Source of the DNA: Dioscorea cayenensis subsp. rotundata
Taxonomy: Eukaryota; Streptophyta; Magnoliopsida; Dioscoreales; Dioscoreaceae
Reading direction: 5' to 3'
Length of the DNA stretch: 64,000 bases
Assembly (NCBI RefSeq): GCF_009730915.1
Contig: NC_052487.1
Span: 558,001-622,000 of the forward strand
The position numbers and the translations under genes are program-made. Shown here piece by piece: positions 11,493-22,874 of this stretch; positions within the stretch are counted from its first letter, which is position 1, and each line of letters starts with the position of its first letter. The notes under the pieces were generated by a model that made no database searches, was not told the DNA's origin, and saw only the letters and a list, made by a program, of their open reading frames with translations.

Positions 11493-12994
11493 CTGTTGTA
11501 AATTTACTTTAATCTTGCTGTTTTTGTTTTGATATTATCTCTGTGCACATTAAAGAAATCAACAAATTGGAGGAAGGTATATTCTTAATTATTAAATAGA
11601 AAAACAAAGTCTAGAGTATGCACTATGCAAGCATAAACAACAGAGGGGTCCTGTGTGATCAATCCTGGTGAACAGATGACCAACAAATACAAAGGAATGA
11701 ATTGTTTGTTTGTGTAAATATTATACTTTGTAGACTTTTTTGGGTGGGATTAGAATATATTCCTGATTTTTTTTTCTCCTTTTATTGATATATATTGGGA
11801 AAAGCATTGATTCCATTGAGATATTGTTAAGCATTCGCTATGGATTAGACTTTTTTTTTATTACGTAGAAATATTGTAAGTCCTCTCGCTCTATCTCTTT
11901 CTTTTAGAATACTGAGCAGGCAGTGACCAGTAAGTGTGCTTTATGGCAAAGAAATAGAAGATAAATGGAGAAGATTAAAGAGAGAGAGAGAGGAGGAAGT
12001 GGCAAGCATCATTGACGCCAAAACCCATTAAAAAGAAAGAGAGAAATGTCCCTACCTCTTGGACAAAACACATGTGGAAATTATAAGGAATAACTAAACT
12101 ACATGGATAACAATAATAAGATACATTTTTATTTTTTTACGTTTTTCTCTTCTTCATGTTTGTCCTTTGTTTGAGTCCAGCTTCTATTCTACATATATTT
12201 GGCAGCATTCAACTTCACTTTTGTATTACATTACCAAATTTGAGATTCAGATATATAAACTGTGTATCTAATATATACATAAGAGAATTAAAAGTGAATG
12301 AGCTTTGGTTAATTTGTGGTTTGTTATTCAAGAACACTTCACCAAAATAACTGACAGGAGAGAACATCTAGGGAAGTGTTAAAGAGAGGAGTGCAGGAAG
12401 AGCAGGGTTTAATTCCTCTCTTCAAAGACCAAAAGAAGTGAAACTGAGAACCAGAAGGACATGCAGATATAATACACAAAGATAAAAAGAAAGAAAGAAA
12501 GAGAAGTAAAGTTAAAGTTGCTGGAACTGGACCACCACCAAACAGCACCTTGTAAGCTGTTGCTCTACTTTCATCTCCCCACCTACCAATAAAAACCATG
12601 ATTTCAATCACTTTTAAAACTCTTTAAAACACCTCTTCCCTTCCTTCATTAGTGCTCCCCTCTCTACCATGCCCACATGGAGAGAACTCTAAATTAGTCT
12701 CCTTGCCTATTTTTATATCAACCTCATGCTTGAAGGCTTTGTTTGTCAGAGTTCAAGGCCACCACAACACTAGTTTGAGAGGAGGCTTGACTACCATATA
12801 ATAATAAAAACAAATACAAAGAGAGGCAGAGAGTGAAAGTCATTGGGAGCCATGATGGGAAGAAAACAAGAGAGGGTTTGAATGCCAAGACTGGACTGTA
12901 TTATGATCACTAGGAAGGAAGAAGACAACCAAGCCAATGTACTCAGATACAGACAGGTCTAGATGAGGGATCACAGCTCCAAACTTCCAAAGAA
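11493..12994. other. Upstream region of the neprosin-domain gene
   Basis: AT-rich sequence with a GA-rich tract near 11978-11996 and a GAAA run near 12484-12505. It probably contains the promoter and 5' UTR of the gene starting at 12995. No other gene is recognised. Confidence 0.45.
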
Positions 12995-13197
12995 ATGGCT
13001 TCTAGCTACTCTAATCCCTGTCCAATCATTGTTTTCTTTGTTGGCTTCCTCTTCCTTGCTCCCATTTCTCCAGCATTCTCTTCTTCATCTCTGGTGAACA
13101 CCACACTGAGGCCTGGTGAAGAGCTGTTGAAGTTTAGGAGGATAAGAGCTCATCTCAAGAGGCTCAACAAGCCTTCACTAAAGACAATTCAGGCATG

Positions 13198-13256
<59 letters not shown>

Positions 13257-15291
13257 TTTCTTGTTTGAATAAGCTGACGTGATTGACATTGTTGACCTGT
13301 TTTCCTTTATGGTTTTTAGAGTCCTGATGGTGATATGATAGACTGTGTTCCTTCTCATCTCCAGCCAGCCTTTGATCATCCTATGCTCAAAGGACAGAAG
13401 CCATTGGTATCCAAAGATTTTTTTTTATTTTTAATAGCATCTCTTGAAGGTTTCGATAGAAGAAGAGAAGGTGGTAAAACTTGCATGATATATTTTGTTT
13501 CAGGATCCACCTGAGAGGCCAAAAGGTAATAAAAACCCAAGTGATATCATGGAAGAGAGCTTCCAAAGATGGAGGATGTCTGGAGAATCATGCCCTGAAG
13601 GAACTGTTCCAATTAAGAGAACCAAAGAAGAAGATATCTTGAGAGCAAGCTCAGTTAGGAGATTTGGCAGGAAGCCTGCAACTAGTCTTAGGCGTGATTC
13701 AACAAGCAGTGGTCATGAGGTTAGCCTAATATATGATCCATAATACATCAATATGCATTATTTGAATATCCATTTTCGTTGCAAGATTTTTCTAAGGTTT
13801 TTTTTTAAAAAAAAAAAAATAATAATAATAACCTCAACTTGATCAAAGATGAAGTTCATTCACAGAAATGAGGCACTTGACTTGGACTCTTGTTTATTGC
13901 TGCATGGCTCTGATGTAATGAAAAAACTAATTCTGATGGTCCATCTTTGGGAAACCAAAACCACTACTTGTTTATTGATTAGTGCCAGATTAGTTAAAGA
14001 GGTTTAGCTAACTTGAGGTCATGACACTCACCAAACCAATTGGATTTATCCTAGAGCTGTTAGACTACAATTAATCAAGTACTAGTAGATAGAGATGACT
14101 GAATTTGTTCATCAGTTATACTGTATATGCTTTTCTGATTCTTGTACCATTAATGGGGTTAATTTCCAGCATGCAGTGGGTTATGTGATGGGAGACCAAT
14201 ACTATGGTGCAAAGGCCAGTCTTAATGTTTGGGCACCCAAAGTAACCAGTCCATCTGAGTTCAGCTTGTCACAGATATGGGTCATCTCTGGTTCCTTTGG
14301 AGATGATCTTAACACCATTGAAGCTGGATGGCAGGTATTAATTAATATTAATATAATAACCTCTTTTAATAGAACTAAAACCAAGTCTCAGAGAAAGCTG
14401 TTGTCACAGAGTCTCTGTTGGGATGTTGAGAGAGTATCTTTTGTCCTTTCCAAATTAAGAGTAAAAAGATCATTCTTAATTTCTACAGATTAGCCCACAA
14501 TTATATGGAGATGATTGTCCAAGGTTCTTCACTTACTGGACTGTGAGTTTTGCAAATATGTATATATATATATATATATATTTTTCTCTGATTATATTTG
14601 CATTCATAGTTGCTTATTACTAATTTTGTGGAAAATAATGCAATGCAGACGGATGCATACCAAGCAACAGGATGCTACAACCTCTTGTGCTCTGGTTTTG
14701 TGCAAACAAACAACAAGATTGCCATCGGTGCCGCCATCTCCCCGACATCCAGTTACACCGGAGGCCAATTCGATATCAGCCTGCTTGTTTGGAAGGTACT
14801 CTGCTCTCATGCATTCATATGCATGAATGCACTCAATTAAAAAGAAAAAAAAAACTAGTTGTAATTAATTAATATTTAGATGTTTGGAAATAATTGGTTA
14901 TGTATATATATAGGATCCAAAGCATGGGAATTGGTGGCTGGAGTTTGGATCAGGATTGTTGGTTGGTTACTGGCCATCATTCTTATTCAGTCACTTAGCA
15001 GAGCATGCAAGCATGGTGCAATTTGGTGGAGAAATTGTGAATACAAGGACATCAGGATTTCACACGTCAACTCAGATGGGAAGTGGTCATTTTGCTGGTG
15101 AAGGTTTTGGCAGAGCCTCATACTTTAGGAACATGCAAGTTGTTGACTGGGATAACAGTCTGGTCCCATTAACAAATCTGAGAGTTTTGGCTGATCATCC
15201 AAATTGTTATGATATACAAGGAGGGATTAATGGTGTTTGGGGTAATTATTTTTACTATGGAGGCCCTGGAAGAAATGTCAGATGCCCTTGA
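12995..15291 (+). CDS. Neprosin-domain (DUF239) secreted protein with N-terminal activation-peptide domain
   Basis: Seven exons (12995-13192, 13320-13406, 13504-13719, 14170-14334, 14489-14542, 14649-14795, 14914-15291) stay in frame and give 414 aa. Residues 1-28 are a signal peptide (hydrophobic FFVGFLFLAP). An N-terminal neprosin activation-type region follows (TIQSPDGDMIDCV, QPAFDHP), then the C-terminal neprosin domain: HAVGYVM, GDQYYGAKASLNVWAP, GWQISPQLYGD, FTYWTTDAYQATGCYN, GGQFDISLLVWKDPKHGNWW, VGYWPSFLF, GGEIVN, and the closing YYGGPGRNVRCP. Family prototype neprosin is a secreted glutamic prolyl endopeptidase; most plant paralogues, this one included, have no proven activity. The first intron begins with GC after CAG, since only joining CAG to AGT at 13320 keeps the family motif IQSPDG. 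Other introns are GT-AG. Start ATG is the first before the signal peptide. Confidence 0.93.
13198..13252. repeat. Compound (CT)n(CA)n microsatellite in intron 1
   Basis: About 26 bp of CT repeats run directly into about 28 bp of CA repeats, starting five bases after the non-canonical GC donor of the neprosin gene. It is likely to be length-polymorphic. Confidence 0.9.
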
Positions 15292-16488
15292 TGACTTTTT
15301 CTTTTTGGTGTTTGGGAGGGTGGGCTTCTCAAGAAAGTATACCTCATTTTCTTTTTTTTCTTTTTTTCTTTTTTTAATTTGTGCTTTGTTGGTAGAGGTT
15401 GATTGATTATTTGATAGTAGAATATGGAGGCTTTTGTAAATCAGAAAGAAGATATAGTGAATATGAATATAAATACTTTGTCTAGTGGTTTCATCTTTAA
15501 TATCTTTTCTATCACTCCAATGTGCCCTGATAATCAAACAGAATTTAATATTTACTAAATGAGCATAGAATCCAGCTGACTGTCGGTGGGACTGATAGCA
15601 GTTAATGGCATTGGATTAGAATATTTTGGTTCATCTCTTTTCTCCAGATGCATTAAAAATGTCCCACTTGGCTCAGAAGACAATTTAGAAGAAGTAGAAG
15701 AAGAAAGACTTGTAGTGAGTACTTCTTGAAAACAAAATCCAAGAATTGATGTTCCTTCAAGTCTAAGTTACATTTGATGAAAATCACATGCAATTCGAAT
15801 AAAAAAAAACAGCAAGTGAACCTCTGACTTCTCGCCATTGCTCAAATCTTGTTGGATAGCTGTTGATTAGCTAATCAAAATTGGATGAACTATTCAGCGT
15901 ACTAACCCCGTTTATTTGTTTATTGACAATTTTATAAGTGGGTTAGCAATAGCATACTGTTTTTTTTTTATAATAATATTTTTCTTAAAATTTTATGTTT
16001 TTCCTCCATTTCTTGTTTATTTTGGTTACAACATATGAAAGAGAAAGACAGAACATTGAACTGTTCAAAAGGATGATCACACAGCACTTGATGCTGTTTT
16101 GCTTTGCTTGTGAGATTGATAAAGGTTAACACATCCAGTAACGCAACTTCAAACCTCTGCCCAACTTTACCATCAGAACACGAGTAGCACAGCCCACAGC
16201 CAATGCAATATTCGCTCTCCCTTCAAATAATACTAGGACACAAACAACGCCTAACTTTCTTTTAGTCAACTCCTCGTGGTTTCAACTCTCAAACAATTAT
16301 ATATATATATAATAAAAGAAAGCACCTTCACATGGTTTTGTAGCTCATCTATGCAAATCAGAAGGGTTTCCGAGATGCCTCCTTCACTGTTGCTTCTTCT
16401 CCTTCCTCTTGTTGCTTTGGGAAAATTGTGATATTTATTCATGGTAGTAATATTCCAGTAAGGATTTTTGCACATCTTATTATAAGTT
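15292..16488. other. 3' UTR and intergenic sequence
   Basis: A T-rich 3' flank follows the neprosin gene, and an (AT)n run lies at about 16299-16312. No other gene is recognised before the start codon at 16489. Confidence 0.45.
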
Positions 16489-17904
16489 ATGAAGAGACTC
16501 TGTTTCTCAAGATGCAGTAGGTTCACAAGAGTACTGGCTTTGCTTCAGATCATACTTGGTGGCTTTGTTATCCTCATCAGCATCACAACTCTTCACCGTT
16601 TCTACTCCACTGGATTAATTCCCCATATGGGATCCGACCCTAACGACTGCTCTACATTCAATACTTTGACAGAAGGCTACGCTGACTTTGACCTCAAAGC
16701 CCTGTCTGACCGTGTGGAGGAAGTGGTGACCAAGCTCTCTGACCTCCAAGACAAGCTTGAAGCCACAGTGCAAAAGATCAACAAAGACAAGACCAAGAAG
16801 AACAGCAACATGACTCTAACTGAGTTCAAGAGGTTCTTAGAAGAGGATGTCATTCCAGAACTCTATGGAGCTCACATAGGACTTAGACTCGTCCGCATAC
16901 CCAAGTCGGACAACAACTACAGCACTGGTTCTCCAAAAGAGGACCCATTGATAAACTTCTTCACCATTGAAGAAACTCGCAAGTACATCACAGCCAAGAA
17001 CAACAGAGAAGGGAAGCTGAGCGTGTATGGGACTAACAAGATTTATAACACAATAGGCCATGCTTGTGTTGTAATGAGGAAGGAGCTGGAGGAGTACATG
17101 AACTATGACGTTGGATCATATTGCAAAGATGACTGGGATTTAGGCCAGAAACTAATGTTAGGTGGGTGTGATCCACTCCCAAGAAGGAGATGCTTGACTA
17201 GAGCGTCCAAACTCTATCAGAGGCCATTGCCCATTAATGAGTCCTTGTGGAGTTTGCCAGATAATAGGAATGTCCGCTGGAGCCGGTACCAGTGCAGAGA
17301 CTTCAAGTGTCTGGCAAGCAGAAACTTGAAGAGGGGATTCTCCAAGTGCACTGGCTGCTTTGAAATGGAGAAGGAGAAGCTCAGATGGGTGAGAAACTCT
17401 TCTTCTGCTGATTTTCTCATTAGTGAGGTTCTTGCAGTGAAGCCAGGGGAGATTAGGATTGGTCTGGATGTGAGTGTTGGGACTGGGAGTTTTGCTGCAA
17501 GGATGAGGGAGTGGAATGTGACCATTGTATCAACATCAATGAACATTGGAGCACCATTCAGTGAGACCATTGCTTTAAGGGGATTGCTGCCTTTGTATGC
17601 TAGTTTGAGTCAGAGGTTGCCATTCTTTGACAACACCTTGGATTTGATCCACACCAGTGTGTTCTTGGATGGATGGGTTGATCTTCAGCTGTTGGACTTC
17701 ATACTGTTTGATTGGGACAGAGTTCTGAGGCCTGGTGGTTTGCTGTGGGTTGACAAGTTCTTTTGCAGGAGAAAGGATTTGGATGATTACATGTACATGT
17801 TCTTGCAGTTCAGGTACAAGAAGCACAAATGGGTTGTCTCTTTCAAGTCTAAGGATGAGGTTTATCTCTCAGCTCTATTGGAGAAGCCTCCTAGGTCATT
17901 GTGA
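16489..17904 (+). CDS. Single-exon type II membrane methyltransferase-like protein (At1g29790-like family)
   Basis: An uninterrupted 471-aa frame. Residues 15-37 form one transmembrane anchor (LALLQIILGGFVILISITTL), giving the topology of a Golgi type II membrane protein. Residues 65-100 are a probable short coiled coil (LSDRVEEVVTKLSDLQDKLE). A cysteine-containing middle region follows (GGCDPLPRRRC, QCRDFKCL, FSKCTGCFEM). The C-terminal third is a class I SAM methyltransferase-like fold: motif I IGLDVSVGTGSFAARM, then STSMNIGAPFSE and a post-motif DRVLRPGGLLWVDKFFC. This is the plant 'probable methyltransferase' group distantly related to the QUASIMODO-type proteins implicated in wall polysaccharide methylation; substrate unknown. 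Family assignment is strong, enzyme activity is inferred. No intron signals interrupt the frame. Confidence 0.9.
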   Translation: MKRLCFSRCSRFTRVLALLQIILGGFVILISITTLHRFYSTGLIPHMGSDPNDCSTFNTLTEGYADFDLKALSDRVEEVVTKLSDLQDKLEATVQKINKDKTKKNSNMTLTEFKRFLEEDVIPELYGAHIGLRLVRIPKSDNNYSTGSPKEDPLINFFTIEETRKYITAKNNREGKLSVYGTNKIYNTIGHACVVMRKELEEYMNYDVGSYCKDDWDLGQKLMLGGCDPLPRRRCLTRASKLYQRPLPINESLWSLPDNRNVRWSRYQCRDFKCLASRNLKRGFSKCTGCFEMEKEKLRWVRNSSSADFLISEVLAVKPGEIRIGLDVSVGTGSFAARMREWNVTIVSTSMNIGAPFSETIALRGLLPLYASLSQRLPFFDNTLDLIHTSVFLDGWVDLQLLDFILFDWDRVLRPGGLLWVDKFFCRRKDLDDYMYMFLQFRYKKHKWVVSFKSKDEVYLSALLEKPPRSL

Positions 17905-19168
17905 CATAATACCTGCTTACTCTGTTTCTTTTTGCAAGTGAAATTAACTCATTTATTATTGTCATGGTTTCTAATAATGAGTAATGGGCTTTGTTGCCAA
18001 TTTCTGTGGTTTGAACTTAACAAAAAAGGACTAAGCCTGGCCCAATCAAGGCCCAAGTTCCCATCAAAGTGTTATCTCAACATTGGAAATAACACAAGCC
18101 AGAAATTCTATTCTTTGAGTTATGCTCTTATCCGTCACTTCATGAACATTCTGTCTCTTCTTTTCCACCTTCAATAGAATTCTGATCTTTTAATAAAGAC
18201 ATGGGTTTGTATTAATAAGCCATAATTAAAATTCAATTACCCAATCTTAAAGGCTGTTATGTCCTCTCCGGTCCCATGCTTGGCAGTTAGTTCTGAAATC
18301 ACTGGTTTTCCTTTTTCTGTGGGAAGAATGGATCTATGTACACATTGATGGCCACCCAGAATAATAACTTTTCATGGCCCAAAATTTCCCAAATGAATTC
18401 AATAATGCAAGAGACCACACTCCACCAGCAGCCATCAATATAATCCAGAAGATGTCAACATCCACAAAGGATTCTTTCTGAGACATGCTAATGTGATAAG
18501 AAAGCCCATCAATCAATGTCAATCCTCATTGGCACCGTACCTACATGTTCCTACTATTAAAATTAAAACTCACACGCCCAACAAGTTCCGTAGCTGATCC
18601 GAAATACTAATTTTTTTGTGGCTAACTCTGCGATGTTTCATTTTCATCTCATTGAAAGCCAATGGCTTTCCTGATACATTCGTGAGATTAATCTCATTGT
18701 CCAATCACATGCATTGACATATATATATTCATAGATAAGACATATATATATATACATAGAGAAGGGAACGTGTACCCAAAAACAATGGTTCATCTATCCA
18801 TCAACTTGTGACTAATTGGACCTACTCTTCTTTAAAACCAATGAATACATGAAAGCAAACACACATTTAGCTCGGATCCTGTCAACAACCAATAATGATA
18901 CAATCATTCACAACACCTTCCATCTCACTTAATCTCTGTCTTCCTTTTCTCTGTCATTACCAAATCAACAACCCCACAGGCCACAGCTCGCTTCCATCCT
19001 GGTTCCATCACTGAAGCAAGGACCACCGTCGGGGAGAAAGAGCACAGCTCATCCACAATTACAACCTCCCTTGAGCCCACCAACCAAACAGTCAGGATCA
19101 TCCCAGGTCAATCTTTTACAGGTGAAAATAACAAGCATTCATGCATTAACCACCACCACCACCACCAC
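17905..19168. other. Convergent intergenic region
   Basis: This lies between a plus-strand and a minus-strand gene and holds their 3' ends. Short AT repeats occur near 18718-18755 and a (CAC)n run at about 19150-19168. No gene is recognised. Confidence 0.5.
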
Positions 19169-22100
19169 TCATTTGAAGTTATCACTGGCTGAAGACGAGT
19201 AAGCCAGCGAGCAGTGAGGTGAAAGCGACGGCACATCAAGCCGGGATGGCGAGCGGGCCACAGCTGGCTCGCTTCTCTTACATGAGACGGTGGATGAAGG
19301 CTTTCGAGCTTCGCCACTCTGCTGGGGATCATCGTGGCGAATGCCGCGGAGAAGGGCAGCCACATCCTTCATGGTCGGCCTGTCTTCCGCCCGGTTGCTG
19401 GCGCAGAGCAGGGCGATGCCGAGGGCCTGGAGCATCTCTTGGACCTGAGTGTCTGGCCTCCCTTGGAGTCTTGGGTCCACCACCTCGGCTGGGTCACGCT
19501 TAGCCCGAAGGTGCTCTCGAACCCATTGGATCACGTTATGGCCCTCTTGAAATGACGGGTCCACCGGCTTCTTACCGGTGATCATCTCTAGCAGCAGCAC
19601 ACCAAAGCTATACACATCGCTCTTCCTTGTGATCTTCATCATGCATCCATACTCTGCATCATGTAACGTCAAACAAAAGTGTCATATTTTCTGTACTTTT
19701 AATTATACGATCTTAAGACTAATAAAACTGGCAACACGCAAGAGTTAGCTAGCTAACTATATAAATGTAGATCTTAACTACGTCTTTGGAAATATTGTAC
19801 ATATCCCACTAAGCACACAATTGTCACGCGTGGAAGGTTATGTATGTATCTGTGGGCCTCTGGGTCAGCAGAACTAACCGAAATCAGCAAACATTTTACC
19901 CATTTATGGTTAAAAGAATACCGAGGCATCCAACTGTAGAAATTGACAACCAACCGTCTATCCTTCAATGAAAATTCAAAACTAGAGAAAATCAGATCAG
20001 AGAACAGAGATTCGCAGAGAAATTAAACTCACCAGGAGCGATATAACCATAAGATCCAGCAAAAGGCGGCGGAGTGGAATTACCACCCACACCATCCTCG
20101 ACAACGCGGGCAAGGCCGAAGTCAGCCAAGCACGCCTCGTACCGCTCGCCAAGCAACACGTTCTCGGCCTTGACGTCACGGTGCAGTATTCCCGGCACGC
20201 AATCATGGTGCAGGTACGCGAGTCCCTCGGCAACGCCCACAGCGATCCCCAGCCTGACTTCCCAATCCCACCCCACTGTTAAACCTCCCCCTCCATGCAA
20301 CAACTCACCAAGCGTGCCATTCGGCATGTAATCATAGAACAACAGTCTCGTGCGTCGATTCGCCGCCCAGCCGAGCAACCGGACTATGTTTCGATGTCTA
20401 ACCCTCGCCAGCGCTCCGATCTCGGACGCGAATGCTGCGATCGAAGCCTCGTCCGCGGACCTAAACCGTTTCACAGCTATGACCGTCCCGGTTGATGGGA
20501 CCCGAGCTTTGTACACTACGCCCGACCACCCGCGACCGATCACATTGGCTGACGAGAGGTTTCGCGCCACGTCAGCTACACCGATCTCCAGTTTCTGGTA
20601 CAAGGTAACCTCCCATGGCGGGCCCATCTCTCCCTCTTTTTCCTCATCGTCCATTCCCTGGCTGCCACGTGTTCTTTTCTTTTTGTTGAGGAACACGAAG
20701 CCAGCAACCGCGAGGAGAGTCGCCGCCGCCGAGAGGAGCACGATGGCGGCGATGCGGGCTGCTCGCCGGGTAGAACCGGTGCTATTCGAACTAGTGGAAC
20801 AACGAGATAGACATAGGGCGGGGTTGCCCTCCAGGTCGCCGACGGGGAGCTTCGAAAAGAAAGGACCTTCAGGGACGCTGCCGGAGAAATTATTGTAGCT
20901 CAGGTTAAGGGCCACGAGATTTTGAAGGCCGGCGAGAGGCTTGAGATCGCCGGAGAGTCGGTTGTGAGATAAATCCAGCACCCCGAGCCTCGCCAGTCCT
21001 GCGAATTCCGCCGGTAAATCGCCGGAAAGATCATTGCAGCTGAGATTCAGGGCGATCTCCAGTGCTGGGATCCCTCCGATTGTCGCCGGGATGCCGTCTG
21101 ACAGCTCGTTATTGCTCAGATCCAGCAGCTGGAGCCGCCCGCATGACCCTATCTCCTGCGGGATACGTCCGGAGAACTTGTTCCCGGAGAGGATCAGCTT
21201 CGTCAGCGATGTGAGCATCCCGAGATTCTGCGGCAGCGGCCCGGCGATTGAATTGTTGGAGAGGTCCAAGAATTGGAGGAAAACAAGGCCGTCAAAGAGA
21301 TTGTCCGGTAGGTTCCCGGCGATAGCATTTGAATGGAGATCGAGGAAGGTCAGGTTCCGGCAGCCGGCGATCTCGGATGGGATCGGTCCGACAAGCCGGT
21401 TGGAACCGAGATCGAGAAAACTGAGGTTCTTCAATGACCCAATCTCCGGCGGGATCGGACCGGCGAGGTGGTTCCCATTAGCCCTGAAACGGATGAGGGA
21501 GGAGCAGTTCCCGATCTCCGGCGGGATGATACCCGAGAGCTCGTTCCCGAGGAGGAGCAGCTTCCCGAGGCGAGGAAGAGCGAAGATCCCCCTCGGGATC
21601 GGTCCTGTGAGTCCGTTCTGCGAAAGATCCATCGCCTCGAGATTCGCGCAATTCCCGATCTCTGCCGGGATGTTTCCCTCCAGTTTGTTTTGCCACAAAT
21701 AAAGCATCCGGAGATTCCCCAGCCTTCCGAGTTCTTGCGGGATCCCACCGGAGATCAGGTTGTTATCAAGCTCCAAGTCAGTGAGGTTGCCGCACTTGGC
21801 CAGCTCAACGGGGATGGTGCCAGAGATCTGGTTCATGCTTAGCTGAAGCTCCTGCAGAGCAGTGACGTTACCGAGCGTGGGAGGGATTGGACCAGTGAGG
21901 CTATTCATGGAGAGATCCACAAGAGCAAGTTTTCTACACCGTCCGAGCTCCGGTGGAATAAACCCAACCAAGCTGTTCTGCCACAGCAGCAAGTTTTGGA
22001 GCTTGTCAAGGTTTCCCAAACTCGACGGGATCGAACCAGATAAAGAATTCTCGTACAAGTAAATGTTCTGGAGCTGCGCGCATTGTCCCAGCTCGGCAGG

Positions 22101-22874
22101 GATCGACCCCGTGAGCATTGCCGTGTAAACCGCCAGTGTCTCGAGCTTCTGGAGTTGGCCTAGTGTACGTGGCAATGGCCCGGAGATACTCGTCTCGGCT
22201 AACCCAAGCATCACAAGGCTCGAGCAATTCCCAATCTCCACAGGCAATGGGCCGCGCAGGTTCTTGTTCCCACCACCGCGTACCACCTCCAAGTTAACAA
22301 GCCGGCCAATGGACGAGGGAATCTGACCTTCCAGTTGGTTATCATAGAAGATGAACGATTTGAGAGCCGAGAGATTACCGATTGAGTCAGGGATGGAGCC
22401 TTCGAGCCTGTTCGAGTTGATAAAGAGCTTCTCAAGCTGGCTGCCCGGGCGACAGAGTCCGTCCGGGATGACCCCAGTCAGGGCATTGCCACTCAGATCC
22501 AGATGAATGAGTCTTGGGAGGTCACCGAGCTGATGTGGGATCGGACCAGTGAGGTTGGTGCCACAGAGCACGAGCTTGGTTAGCGCAGAGAGAGCGGTGA
22601 GGTTGGATGGGACACGGCCGAACAAGTCCATGTATTGAAGAGTCAGCTCCATGACATCGTTTTCAGCATTGCATGAGACGCCCGACCATTGGCACGGGGT
22701 CGGGTCGTTGGGGTTCCAATCCGAGAGCGCTTCGAGCGAGCCATTCAACGTGCGTTTCCAATCGAGGAGAGCAGCGCCTTGGTTGTCTATGGCTGAGACG
22801 TGTATGGATAAGAAGAGGATTAAGGTAAAGGAAAGAAGTGCTGGTCGTCTCCATTTGCCCACAGTTGTGGCCAT
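19169..22874 (-). CDS. LRR receptor-like kinase, subfamily XI (RGF1-INSENSITIVE/At4g26540-like)
   Basis: Two exons, 22874-20033 and 19653-19169, join across a phase-1 intron inside the activation segment (GSYGYIAP|E), giving 1108 aa. Order: signal peptide (1-28), LRR N-terminal domain ending in CQWSGVSC, more than 20 plant-type LRRs (LxxLxLxxNxLxGxIP), one transmembrane helix (IAAIVLLSAAATLLAVAGFV), then a Ser/Thr kinase. Kinase motifs look intact: glycine loop GRGWSGVVY, lysine in AVKRF, catalytic loop HRDVKAENV, DFG in LADFGLA, APE, and DVYSFGVLLLEM. HRD makes it an RD kinase. In this subfamily the ectodomain commonly binds small secreted peptides; RGI receptors bind root meristem growth factors. 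The closest match to RGI3/RGI4-type proteins is from general pattern, so the ligand is inferred. Coding sequence is strikingly GC-rich compared with flanks. Confidence 0.93.

Noticed and set aside
20350-21702. Plus-strand open frames of 182 and 222 codons
   Set aside because: They are antisense to the receptor kinase. GC-rich LRR repeats keep other frames open, and there is no homology or splice context.
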